From Dicaeum eximium (lineage: Eukaryota; Chordata; Aves; Passeriformes; Dicaeidae): a DNA stretch of 64,000 nt. Location of the stretch: positions 2,889,667-2,953,666 of the forward strand of contig VWZP01002415.1 of assembly GCA_013396995.1 (NCBI GenBank), in the 5' to 3' direction. How positions within the stretch are numbered: the first letter of the stretch is position 1; each line of letters starts with the position of its first letter. The position numbers were made by a program, and so were the translations under genes. Below are positions 1 to 13,026 of this stretch, in pieces. Under the pieces are notes generated by a model. That model did no database searches, had not been told where the DNA came from, and was given only the letters and a program-made list of their open reading frames with translations.

Positions 1-2966
1 AATAAAATGGATTGACTAGAAGTAAAAGTTAGATTATTTGCAAAAGAGTTTAAGCTCAATGCACAAAGAGAAGTAGCAACTTTTGGAATAAAATTATTTA
101 AGGACAGACCATCAGGTCTGTAAATCAAAATATGTGTGTTTCCAAAGCAGAAGGATCAAGCTGTATGTTATGTGGGATTTTGGAGGATTGCCTTCTTAGG
201 TTTGAATACATGAAAATTCAAATTTTCCTTAAAAGCCTATATGAGCTTATATGCAGAGTACAGATCACAGAAGTGAGAATTTAAATACCTAAGGAGCTAA
301 GACAAAATACTGGCCTGTTGAATAGTGCTATATTTCATCTCCCCTTTCACAGCTCTAAAGCATAGCTTCTCCACAAAGTTCAGAGTGTTTTCCACTGTTT
401 TCTTTCTAATGGGCAAATATTTTATTAAAATACTGTCTGGCAAAAGACCTGATGTTTATCAGGGCTCTGCACTGTACATTATGCAAGGCAAATCAGTACT
501 GATTTTCTAGGATGAGTCTTTGTCAGCTTTTCCTGAATTCCTGAAAATGTGTTTCTTCTGGTAACAGCTCTCTTGAGCTGTTTTCTAGGCTCTCTGAGCA
601 CAGTGGTAAGGGGTACTTAGGTAACTCTTCTACCACCAAAGTGCCTTTCATGGGAGTGTTGATTTATTTCATTGATCCAGAGCTATGTTGTTGATAAAAA
701 AAACCCAGTGATTGTGAGAAAAATGCAGCTTCCACATATTTTGACTTGTTGAATTGGACTCACTTACTGCTTTAATTAGATATTTGACAAAAAGAAGATC
801 TCAGTGTTGCTTATGGAGGTACGTACATTGCCATGCCATTATTTTACAGAACATTTATGTGGATTGCTTTATATCATCCCAATTCCGCAGGAGAAAAATT
901 GAATTATTGCCATCGCAACCTCAGTGGTGCTAGATTGGATCCTTCATTGTATTTACTTGAGTGGTATTGATCTTTAAGTTCGTATTTCATTAGCTAGAAC
1001 TCCTTATTCATGGAAGGTCTGAATTTATGATAAGCCTAATATAGAACTCATTGACTTCTTATTATTTTGTAAGAAAGAACCTTTTTGTTATTTTTAAGAT
1101 ACCCCAAAGTGAGACAGATAGAAGGAAAAAAATTAACACCCACAGCAACAGATCTTAGTAACATAAAAGCAAAGTTTTTTGATACATAATCATCCATTTT
1201 ATATCTGCAATGCCACTGGAGATTCATGTTAATTATGCTCATTCATCTGAACCAGACACAGGGGAAGTTCTCTAAACAGCTTAAGGCAGGCTGGCTACAG
1301 AAGGCACTCCTTTTACTCCTGCCTGCAGATTGTGTTGCTCACTTAACTTGCTGCTATTTGAGCAGTCAATTAACACCTGCAAAATCAAATGGTAAATTAA
1401 AGGTAGTAGCATATATAAATTATACATACACCTATATAAATTATATATACTTTAAATATGTCAAGATCTCTAGGTGCTTAAATTTGCAAGGTCTGAGATA
1501 GAAATAATCTGTAATTTTAAAGAAACACTAACATTCATATAGAAACAAACATTAAAGAAGTTTTAAAGCTCTAGTGTCAAATGTCCAGAACTTAGCAAGT
1601 GACAGATTTCTAAACCTCAATTTCTCCCCACTGACCAAAGCAAAATAAAGTATGATCTTTTATTACCATGCTATATTTTCCTTCATAAAAGCCTGAGCTC
1701 TCGTTAGTGTTTAGTATGACCATTATTTTTATGTGGACAAAACTTTATCTTCTTTCTAGTTGAAATGAATAAACTGATTTCCTGAAATTTTATTTATAAT
1801 TCTCAACATAATTACATATATCCATGATATAGCAAACATCATCCTCACACCTAGTAAAGCTAGATGTAGCCAAATGGGTGCAAGACTTGAGGAAAAAACC
1901 AAAACTGAGCAGTTTCTAGAATTAGATCTAGCTTAGATGACCATGTGAATATTTAGAGATTTGGGGTAAAAGATGCTTGCAATTAAACCTTCAGCTATAC
2001 TTTTTCTTCTGTGTGTGCTTGTGATGCATATGTTAGTCAGAGAGCAAGAGCTAAATAAATTGTAAGGGGTAACTCCTGAATCATCTTGCTGCAACAAATA
2101 CAAGTTTAATGCTGCAGGAAAGGTTATCAAATCCACATTTGTGTTGTTACAAAATATAATATTCAAAGGAGTCACATCATATAAGACAAATTAATTCAGA
2201 CTGGTTCATCTGAGAAAATCCATCAGTAGCTAAACTACTGTAAACAATTACTTACAATGCTGACAAAAAAAAATCATAAAGTTTGGCTTATCATACTGAC
2301 AATTGTCAATACAATATTGATTGTATTTAAAGAAGTAGTAAAAAAATATATTGTCCAAAGAAAAATGTGTCTTAAACTGTTTTTTCACATGCCTGACAGA
2401 TTGTCTTTGATCTTCCTGATAAAACTGTCCTCACATTGGAGCTGACATCTTGCCTTGCAAATCAAGGACATAATGCACAAAAAAAGTGCCTTTTCTGTCT
2501 CTTGAAAGACAGTTGAGAAAAGAAATGCTGCTGAAATGTTACTGAGTCAGATGGTGCTCCAGAAGAGAAAGCCTCAATATTTTGTGAGACAACAGGTAAA
2601 CCAGACTCCTGGAGACAGGGCAGATACCAAAGCCTTGCACTCTGAGACTGAGAACTCTGCTCTCATTTCTGAAAACACCATCTATGTGAGGGTGCCAGAC
2701 CACTGACTCCAGTGCCAGTAAAAAGCAGATGGCATCTTCACAAGACAGAACCACAATCTTACAGCCAAGCCCAAGGATAAATACAATCAGTTTATGGATG
2801 ATGAACGGATTGGCAAAAGGCAATCCTGGGCCATGCAGAGAGCGTGCTCTGGGCAAAGTCAAATGTCTTTTCAGATATTATAACTTCTCTGTAGATATTT
2901 TGTCCAAAAGAAAACATCACTGTTTTTCTCTTTAGACCTTAATTCTCCCTAATTTTTTCACTGGAT
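1..2966. other. AT-rich intergenic DNA, no gene seen
   Basis: Unique-looking AT-rich sequence. Open frames reach at most 107 codons and none has a recognisable domain. No repeat family was recognised. Confidence 0.6.
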
Positions 2967-3458
2967 GTTGTGGTTTAAGCGTGGCTGCAAGCTGAGCCCC
3001 ACACATTGCTTGCTCACTCCTCCCACATTGTGATAGGGGTAGGAATTGGAAGAGTAGAAGTGAGAAAACCTGTGGGTTGAGATAAAGACAGATTAATACA
3101 TGAAGAAAAGTCTGCACTTACAACCAAAGTACAACTCAGAATTCATTCACCACTTCCTATGGGCAGTCAGGTGTTTAGCCATCCCCAGGAAAGCAGGGCT
3201 CCATCACAAGTAACAGTTTCTTGGAAAGATGAACACCTGAGCTCTGAACCTTCCCCTTTCTTCCCTCCCACTCCAGCCCCCTCACTGGTGGGGTGGGGTG
3301 AGAGGGAGCAAAGGCTTTGACTCTGTGCAAGCACTGCTCAGCTATAACAAAACCATCCCTGTGTTATCTACACTGTTTCGAGCAAGAATCCAAAATGTGG
3401 TCCCATACTGGGGGCTATGAAGACATCTAATGCTGTCTAGGCTAAAGCCAATATACTG
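2967..3458 (+). mobile_element. Avian endogenous-retrovirus LTR fragment (solo, degraded)
   Basis: The stretch starts TGTGGTTTAAGCGTGG, includes GTGGGTTGAGATAAAGACAG, and continues through an ending with ATCCAAAATG and GGGGGCTATGAAGA. It resembles a widespread LTR of bird endogenous retroviruses that I know from neoavian genomes. No internal gag or pol sequence flanks it, so it looks like a solo LTR that has accumulated indels. Boundaries are approximate and I cannot name the subfamily with certainty. Confidence 0.6.
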
Positions 3459-4056
3459 GGTAGTGCTTTCTGTCATCCTAGGTCACCCAGCCAGATCTGT
3501 GCTTCTTGCTACATTTATGCAGATGAGGAATAAAGACCAGACTTCAGTGTTTCTTAACAGTTCCATGAGATATCACAGATATATGGCAAACAATGCCTCA
3601 TGTCAACAACATTCAAACCAATTTAGGACTTAGCATCCCTGCTTTCCATGGAGATAGTGAGCAATTTGAAACTTGAGATAATATATTCTACATATATACA
3701 TATTCCTGAGAGCTTTTTAGTGAAGACCACGACAGAGAATTTTGTTCTTTGCATATAGTACTATAATATATAAAATAATGCAATAGCTATGGAGACAATA
3801 ATTGAGAATGGTAGAATTTTCCCTATGGCATGATCCAAAACTGAGAAATTAAGCCACAGAAATTATAGCTGTTTCCAACTTAAATTAAAAATATGTTTAA
3901 TCTTGATTTTTCTTAAATATAAACCATAGCAAATTGTTTTCCTACTGACGTATTCAACATAATTGTCCTTCAGAAAAAAGGCAATCCCCCTGTTCAAACA
4001 GACTGAAACAAACTTCACAGTGTCTGTCCCATTTTGCTGAGTATGGAAGTGCATTC

Positions 4057-4420
4057 TGTTCAGGTTTCAAGGTGCTGGCAGCAGGGGGACTGCAGGGCTG
4101 GCTTTGGTGGGAAGAGGCATGGGACAGCCTCATGTGAGGCAAAGCTGCATCCAGCTGGCTCAAATGGATCCACCACAGGACACAGCTGAGCCTGTCATCC
4201 GAAAAGATGGCACCTCTGGGAATGTAAGAAAGTGCAGGGGAAAAGACAAAGACCCACAGGCAGAGAGCGAGAGGAGGGAGAAGGAGTGAGAAACAGCAAA
4301 GGGAACACCAAGGCTGGAAGGGAAGAGAGTAAGAGGAGAGCAAAAGAGACAGAAAGTGCATGGAGGGGAATCGCGCCACCACCACAACACCCCTGCACAT
4401 GCTTTGCCTCACAGAGGGGG
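4057..4420 (+). mobile_element. Second avian LTR-like fragment (ERVL type, degraded)
   Basis: The string GACTGCAGGGCTGGCTTTGG, followed by GGGACAGCCTCATGTGAGGC, CAGCTGGCTCAAATGGATCC and GGCACCTCTGGGAATG, then a purine-rich section ending GGGAACACCAAGGCTGGAAG, resembles the LTR of avian ERVL-type elements as I remember it. No retroviral genes are present. The 113-152 codon frames across it are not genes. It is about 600 bp from the other LTR-like fragment but looks like a different family. Confidence 0.5.
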
Positions 4421-7400
4421 CTGAGTGTAAAATGCAGCAATAACATAGGGGAGGAGTGAAGTTGATCTTGAAAGAGGGAGAGGAAAGGTGTTTTCTCTAA
4501 CTGTATAAATGTTTGTTTCTCTTTTCTTTTTTCCAATATCTGAAATGGTAATTATGTATATACATATATACATTAATTGGCAGTAAATTAATTTTCCTCC
4601 AAACCAAGCTGTTTCTTCTGTAATGGTGCTTGGTAAGCAATCTGCTTGCATTTAGTTCAGCCCATGAGTTCTCTGATTCCTACTCTTTCTTTACCATATC
4701 CTGTCCCACTGAAGCAGAGGAGAGAGCAAGCAGCTGGGTGAGAATTTAGCTGCCACGTGGGGCCAACTCACCACAAGATGTCTATGTAAAGCGGTGTAAA
4801 AAATGTATTGTATTAGCATGTAAAAGAAAAGTGTGGACAAAACACTAATATTGCAGTGAAAAATTAGTGGGTGAATAAGCTCTGGAAAGCCCCTGCCTGC
4901 TGGCATACACAGAATCAAATACCTGGATGCCAGATGTCTGTGTCACTGCGGACTCCATCTGCAGCACATGCTTTCATGCCATATGCTACTTTATATCAAA
5001 TGGTGGAATGATTGCATAATAAATTTATTGGAAAACTGCTCTCTTCCCATCTCTCACTGCTCTTCTTTATTCTCCCATCTCTTTCTGTCACCTTTGAAAA
5101 ATAAATTCCATAGGCAACTGTCTTTCCACCCACTGTATTTTGCCTTTCTGTCCAAAAGATGATCACTGAACTGTTGGCGCTGGGGAGTTAATGCCTGGAT
5201 ATTAGTGACTAATTAGTCTGGTAATTCACTGTTGTGAATGTATTTCTTTTTAAGGGACTAGCATTAATGTTATAATTACACTTTCAGATATTTTAATTTT
5301 AGAAAAATTATGTATAACTTTTAGTTTTAGTTTTAACTTTTAGTTTTTTATAATATTTTCGTTTGTTTGATTTAAGTTTTTTTTTTTATCAGCAGGATTG
5401 TGGAAACATTGACAATGCAAAAATTTCATAATTTGTATTAGTTAAGTTGAGTATTTTTGTTTTCTTATGACTCTTCTCAGAAATTGATCATCTTTTTATT
5501 GTAGAGACAAATTATCGATTAAAAGAAAAAAGAGGTTTGTAAACTGTAGTTAATTTGAATGTAGGTAGTGGTTTCTCTCATCATCAAGTTTCATGTTTTT
5601 ATTGGCATTCATTCATGAGGTCTCCTGTTCTTCTTTCTGTACCTTACTGTCTTATAGAAATAGTTAAGTTGAATATATGTAAAGTTTGCTTTATCCTAAC
5701 CAGAAGCTGACATTTAGCTCTAGTTTTTGTCTTTCACAAGACATCCCAATGTTCTTGGAACTTTGATTGGATTGTGGTTTATTCACTTCATAAACCAACC
5801 TCATTTAAATAAGTACACATATAGTGCAATAAAAACTGTGAGAAGAGAACCCAGCTGCTGGCTCTTTACTCATGTTGTTATTTTGGCTATACATTTAAAG
5901 AATGTAGCAAGGGATGAAATCTATCTTTCCTTATATTTTTCACAACTTTCTTTGGATAAGAGTTGCAGCACACAGTAATTCTGTATTCTATCAAATTGCA
6001 TGGCAGTTGTATTTTTTTCTGGAAAAAGCTGTATCTTTTTAGAAAACTATTATATATACATGGTCTATTAAGAGTGTTAAAAGAACCAGAAGACAGTCTG
6101 GGTCATGAACAATGATAAGTTGAAAGGACTAAGATATTACCAAATAAAATCAGGTCAAAATTAGTCACAGGCACACTACAGGTTATCACTGTTATAAATT
6201 CAAGTAAGATAATTTTTGACATGCATACCTCTCCGCAGTATGATGTGGAGTCCAGTGTCCCCAGGAAAACTCCTAATCATCTTAATAGAATTTAGGGTTC
6301 TACTTGCCTTTGCATTCTGCCAGTCAGCCTACTCTACCATGTCTGGCTCCCTTTTTTCCTTTGATTCTGCCCACTGAGAATTGTTTCTGAAAGAAATAAA
6401 AAATAATGAAAAATAGATCAACCTTTCAGATTAATATCTGTTGACTGATAAAAAGTGGAGACAATATTAGTCTCTCAACAGAAAAAGTAACAATATCTGT
6501 AAACTAGTTTTTCAGACTTTCTCTATTTTGTAGTACAAGATTCTCCTGAACTTCATTTATGTCACTATATAGTGGTAAACAGATCTAATGCCAGCAACAC
6601 TCCCAGATGTCAATAAGTGATATCAAGATCATACACTTTAGTAAATTTCAGGATTTCTTTTCTGAACCTAGAATCAAGACAATAGAGGCAATTTCACTGC
6701 AGAGACTAAGAGAATAGTATTGAAATACCCCCCCAATGTAAATATTCTCAGAAAACAGATCAAAAATCTCTCTTTTTTACTGAGATTTTCACCCAGCATA
6801 GGAAGGAATTTATCCACCACTTGTTTTGGGCAAGTCTTTCAAGACAGGTTTCTCAACTCTGCTGGGCATTATGTACAGTGTCAGGTTTTGTATGGAATTG
6901 ATGTTGCCATTTCACAGAGTTTCCCTTTAGCTTAAATCAACTCAGTGCTCTGTTCCAGTTGTGAAATGTCCAGCTTGACTCTTGTCTCTCATAAGGCATT
7001 TGGAAACATGTTCTCAGAACTGAGATAAACTGCTACATCTGATGTAGAAACTGGCAATTTATCTTTGATAAAAAGAGCTTTATGTCGTCAACACTCTGAG
7101 AGGCACAATTGTAGACAGAACTGAAAACCATGGTTTTTTATATACCTGTGTGGAGTTTTCATTTCCTCAAAATAGCACTTAAAAGTTTCAGAAGAATCTT
7201 GTTTCCTTCGTTAGCTCAACAGCTCTCCTTTTCCAGATAACTGTATCACTTTTAGTGCGGGTGCTTGAACGTTAGATTGATGTGGGGCCAGCAGCTGAAA
7301 GTCTATCCCTGACTTTAATGGGAATTGATTAGATCCTGCTGGCACTTATGCAAGTGAAATTCAATTGCTTGAATGTGTGCAGAAAATTATCATAAACATG

Positions 7401-9714
7401 ATGCAAGTGTAGCAGAAAGGTGTTCATTTTTTAATCTGAATCAACGTTTGTGGAAATAAACATACCCTACTTGCTACATTGTGGAGAGGATAAGGGAGGT
7501 AGCAGTTACTTAATAAGCCACTTAGAAAACTTTTAGAGATAGACTTTTAGTTTACTAAGAAGAGATATCACCTCAACATTTGGGGAAACTCATTACAGTT
7601 TGATAGATATTGTAATTTGCTAGGTGTTACTGACTGTGTTGAAGGACGATGCATTGTCCTCTTTCCCCACTGACTGGTATTGTGCTCATTGGATCAGGCT
7701 CAAAACTTATATAACTTATATCTATACTGGCATGGAATTCTCTTGGAGTTTGGTGCCTAGCCACAGGAGAATGATAGCTTTTGGACTGCATGGATACTTT
7801 GAGATCAATTATCTTAATTTGTTCTGCTGGCAATTAAACTAATAAGAGCTGTTAATTCCTTATTTTATATATTTTATATCACATGGCATGCTTTCCTGAC
7901 TAAGATGGCCATTTGAGACACGTCTAGGATGACTAAAAGATAATTCAACTTCTCATATTTTTGAACAAAATATATGTTCTTTTCTACAAGTTAGTACATC
8001 AGGGTAAATAACAAGGTAGCTATGGAATGACTCATAGTCCTCAGGATTCATTACGTAAATCCATTTGTGTACTTTGAAATTGCAGTTTAATTTCTGAAAT
8101 GCTTATTATTTTTTAGCCTTATGTTTTAAAAAAAGGTCTTCTATCATCCAAATTTAAGACAGAAATCACATAAAAAGAAAGGATAAAACTTAGCACTATC
8201 AGAAGATAAAAAGACCAGATCTTTCTGTCCTTCCCACAGTCCTCAGAATTGTTTTGTCAGAGTAAGATTTAAGAAAAGAACTTAGCTTTCCTCTGAGCTA
8301 TTACCAGTATAAATAGCTGAACTCCAGAGCTTCGGTTTGCATCCCAATTTTTTTTTCTCCATAATATCTTGGCAGTATTTTTTTCCCCTATTATTTGTTT
8401 TTATTACAGGAGACATTGCTTATCTTACCCATACCTTCCATTTGCCAGTTGCAATAGAACAAGATACCCTTTGCTGGCAGTACTGGCAGGCCACAGTGAT
8501 GCCTGATCAGTGGTTTTCCTTGGTTTTGAGGTCTGATGTGCAGCACAGTAGTAGACTTCTTTTTTTCATGCCTGGGGAAGTCTGATAAAACAAGTGGAAC
8601 ATGTGAGTGATACATCCCAGGAGCTAACATTTATTCCTCATTTACTGAGGGTATAATGCTGGCTTGAGCAAAGTCAAAAGGAGCTTTGCCTCTGACTTGG
8701 GTGAAACCAAGATTTTCTTCTCTAGGTTGCAAATAATTATGATACCATGTTACCTTTGTCTTACATTAGCCAAAATTGGGAATTTTGTTATGTTCTGCTG
8801 CAAAGGGGGATCACAATTGGTGATCTCTGCCAAGCTATTACTTTTGCTCTTTCTTGCTGTTATATTTTGTTATCCAAAAAGGCACTCTTTTATGTGTAAA
8901 TTACAAAATAAAAAGAACACTGAAATAATGGAAATATTGCACGCTTAGGTTTACTATCACTGGTATTCATTTAACAGAAAGTAAGTGGTTCTCTATTACA
9001 AGTCTAGGAAATGTAGAGTTATTAGTGCAATGTCTTTAAGAATAAATAAATGTATTTATTTTCTGACTTGATGGCTTGAACTCATAAAACCTTGACTTCC
9101 CAACACAAGCTCTATAAGTAACCTCTACACCTACTGCTTAAACAGTTATGCATGACTATTTTGAGCTAGGTATATCCTTTGCTGCAAACAATAACCTGGA
9201 GTCAGTGTGTATCCAAATTTCTATTGAAGGTTAATGAATAAGCTGTTAACTAATTTAGTCTAATTGTAGCTTGGTTATGATAAAATATAAAACTAACAAT
9301 TCAGCTTTTGCCCTGAGTCTTTTGAATTGCACTTTCACCCCTACTGAGCAAGTGTCTAATTAAAAGCTTTTAGCTTTTCACTGTGCATGCTTCTGAGTGA
9401 AGTTGTTCAGTTTATCAGGACTCACTTATCACTTGATTTAAATAGAAAAAAAGAAGAAAAACTAGAGAACAACATTTTTTACATGGTTTTTTGCCACTTG
9501 CCTCAAAAATTGTTCTGTTAATTTGATTATTAAGCAAACCCCATGAAAATCAGAAATGCAGAAATAATTCCTTATAACATCAGTGGTTTTGTTCATGATT
9601 TAAAATAAGAAATGAAAATATAAACAATATATTTTCAAAAAATGTGACTTGCAAAAGAGTAGATAAGAATCCTGTGTCATCTAGAATTGTTGAGAATTAA
9701 TAGATTTGATTTTG

Positions 9715-9795
9715 GATTTTTTTTTTCTCTTAACTTCGTTTGTTTGTCTGTCTGTGTGTTTTAAAGAGTTTTGGAGTGTGTGTGTGTGTTTGTGC
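9715..9795 (+). repeat. T/G-rich simple repeat with (GT)n
   Basis: A T-run, then TTTG and TCTG units, then a GT run at 9776-9790. Confidence 0.85.
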
Positions 9796-11464
9796 CAGAC
9801 TTTTTTGCTTATTTGCTTGAATTTTTCTTTTCATGTGTGACTGTTGCAAAATGTAGGGAAGGATGAAGACTGAAAGATGATGCACAAGACTTCTTAAACA
9901 GCTTGCAGCTGAAGAAAGCTCTATCTTCAAACATAATCAAACATTTAAACAAGACCTGTCTAAATACTGCTGGAGTCCTCAGCCTTCCCCTGTGGTCTTC
10001 AGCTTTGCTCCCTTTAAACTGCTGAGTTCAGAAGTGTGTGAAGGGGACTAAGATACTAGGTAGCCTTTCCTGCTGCTCAGAAAAGTGGTGTTCCTTTGCC
10101 TAGGTACAGGTAAGCAATTTTTATTGCTAATTTTAAGCTACCTGCCAACATCTAAATGTCTGAAGAGACCTTCTTTTTTAGTGCTGTAATAGTCATATGC
10201 ATCAACATATGCACTTACAGGTGAGTACTGGCAAGACTGAAGACAAGGTGTTTTCCAAGGGTAAATGCACTTGGCAGGGAATTCAAGCACAGTTTGCAAC
10301 AAGCCCAACTGGTCAAGCTGTACTTAAAGTAAATGAGCCTTAGAGTGGTCCATTCAAATAATGTGAGGAGCCAAGTACAATCCTGCTTCAAGTGCATTGC
10401 CACACTTTTGTCTTGGGGGAACAAGGGGAAAATGGGAGTGAGGGTAGAGCTGAGAGGAGAAAGGGACATTGGATCTCAGAACCCACAGTTTGGAAATGTC
10501 TGTGGCCTGGGTTTCAGACTGCAAGAGTACATCTCTAGTCATATCTCTAGGCTAATAAACAGTGATGGGGAATAGAACTGAACACTGGGATGTTATTGCC
10601 CATAGTGTTAAATTTTTATCAGGCTCCTTGGTTTGCACTCGGCCTGGGTCAGCTAGCGTTCATCCAAACAATTCCTAGGACTGCTCTAGAAGTTAGCATG
10701 TGTGAAAAAGTACTTGGATGGACAATCCTATTTTGAAGCTAAGGGAATTTAATTATATGGATATAGGCTCTTCTGGGCCAGTTGTCCTTATGCCATTTTA
10801 TGGGCCCAGACACTGTGTGTATTAGTCCTGTAGGAATAGCTCAAGAGACTAAATGGAAGGTGACTCAGAGATTTGAACTGGAATTTTCAGCCTTGGCATA
10901 TCATATAGTAAGTGCAATATTACATATGTTTCTACAATATAAATATACACATTTGGGCTAATCATGCTAGACTTTCTTTTAGTCAAATGCAGGAATGTTG
11001 GAATTGCTCAGATGATGTACCCTGTTTTAGATAACTGAAATGACTAACTACCAATCTCTGGGTAGTCTGTGGGATGCTCCTGGAAATGAACATGAGATTT
11101 CTTAATTTTTTTTTCTTTTCTTTTTCATCTCTTATAATCTAGTAAAGACTGTCATGTTATGGTAAGTATAAATGAAACAAGGTATGGTGATATCCAAATG
11201 ACTGATTGACTAGTTATTTGTGATCACACAGACACCTTTCTTACACTGCAGATTAGCATCCATATCTATCACCTATCTTCTGATATCTCCCTGTGTAGCG
11301 GGCCCTAAGAGGCAAACACTGTCATATCTCATTGAGCTGTTGAGGGCAGTTCTTTAACAGCTGCCAAGATATCTTGCCTCTCATTTTCTACTGTTTCCTT
11401 TGGGGTTTTGGTGTGTATTATTCAGCATGTATTTACCCATCCAGCAACCATCTTGTGACTTCAG

Positions 11465-11485
11465 CTTCAGCATGACATGCTGAAG
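11465..11485. repeat. Perfect 10-bp inverted repeat with 1-nt centre
   Basis: CTTCAGCATG, then A, then CATGCTGAAG: an exact inverted repeat. Nearby (11488-11498) is a further GACATGCTCAG, a partial copy of one arm. Confidence 0.9.
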
Positions 11486-13001
11486 CCCGACATGCTCAGA
11501 TGTGGACCTGCCTCATGCCTTCTCCACTTTAGCATTTTTCACTGCACTTCTCATGACTTTCCTTTGTGCTGACTGGTGATGACAGCCTCTTCTCTGTCAC
11601 TTCCCTTCTTCTCTTATATATGCTCCAGACTGATTTTGGGCACAGGCCAGTGACAGAGTTAAAACCAAAGATGCTTCAAAAATCTCTGTGCCTATTAACA
11701 GTTATATGTCATTCAGCTTTCCCACTGGGTCAGTGGAACTGGCACTGATATGTTAGCAGGAAGCAACAGAGGTTGACTTGTTGTCAAGGCAGTCATGAGG
11801 GTGAGTTCACACAGCCTGTAACTGTGAGGAAAACATCTTTTTTACTTGACACTTAAGCAGAGCTAAATTGGAGTGGTAGGGATAACGAACAGAGAATGTT
11901 CATCTCCGCGAGATGCCATTTTTAGAGCTACTTTCCAAAACAAAAGCATGCTTTAAATCCATGGCTCTGTTATTGTCTGCATTTAGGCTCTGCTCTCTCA
12001 AAGGTAATTTTACAAACTGCAATAAAGCACTTCCCAGCATGTAACATCAGTGTTCAAGTGAAGCTGTTACTTTTTATTTTTTCAAGTGGAGTTGAATGAT
12101 TAGTAAAGGACCAAGAATTTAAATTGCCTCATCTCTAGTAAATGTTAACACATGCCTCATATGGCTCCCTCTGAACGCCTGCATTATCTGGCAAGTGAAC
12201 TGTATGTATACATATAATTATGTAAACACATTCTCCCCAGTGTGATTCATGATGATTTAGTGCAGTCAGTGGAAGTTTTTTTGATCACTGTTCTCATTGT
12301 GAGCTGTTTAAACATCCGGCTGTCTAGTTGTGAGTCAAATTCAGTGGCTATATAGAGGTGTGCAATGCTGTGCATGGTAAAAATATTTGTTGCACCATTC
12401 ATGGTATGAACTGGCCACCTTTTGCTTCAGCCCACTCTTACACTTTTTTCCTGACTGTAGCCATGATATCTTTCTTAAGAAAGATTTATTTCTTCATTTC
12501 TATCTTTTTTTGGCTAAAAGTTCAGAAGAGCTGGTGGTTAAATTATACTCAGGTGTGCTTTAAACCATATGCTTGGCTCAATGCAGCTGACCTTTCATTC
12601 TTAACTATTCAGCAGACAGACAGTATGCTGCAAGTCATGGTCATTGCCATCCTTTTCTTTCTGGAACAGTACCTCTATCTCACACTTCTAGACTTTATTC
12701 TGCACTGTCTATCAATTAAAAAAAAAAAAAAGGTCTATCAGCATAAACCTGTCAAAACCCATCCTGACTTTGCAGATTTTCTGTCATTATTGGTGGAGCT
12801 ATTCATAATATCCCTGCATGGAGTGAATTGTTGAATGACTCAAAGTTTAGTTCTACAAGAGGTATGGAAGAGACAATATAGTGTGTTTCAAAAGTTGTGT
12901 ATGAAGAGCTGAACTAAGTTTAGATTTGTAGTATGTTCAGGAGTCTATGTGGCTCTGATATAATCCTGAGAAGCCTGTGGCTTGTCACACTCTTGCTACA
13001 G

Positions 13002-13026
13002 ATATTCTCCCTGCATGGGAGAATAT
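13002..13026. repeat. Perfect hairpin, 10-bp stem and 5-nt loop
   Basis: ATATTCTCCC, loop TGCAT, GGGAGAATAT. The sequence around it (12920-13200) is unrecognised. Confidence 0.9.

Noticed and set aside
3954..4412. Minus-strand frame of 152 codons
   Set aside because: It overlaps the LTR-like fragment antisense. Composition (Leu/Ser/Pro from CT-rich DNA) explains it.
12358..12834. 158-codon hydrophobic frame
   Set aside because: It lacks an ATG at its beginning, contains a Lys run from an A-homopolymer and is hydrophobic only because of T-rich DNA.
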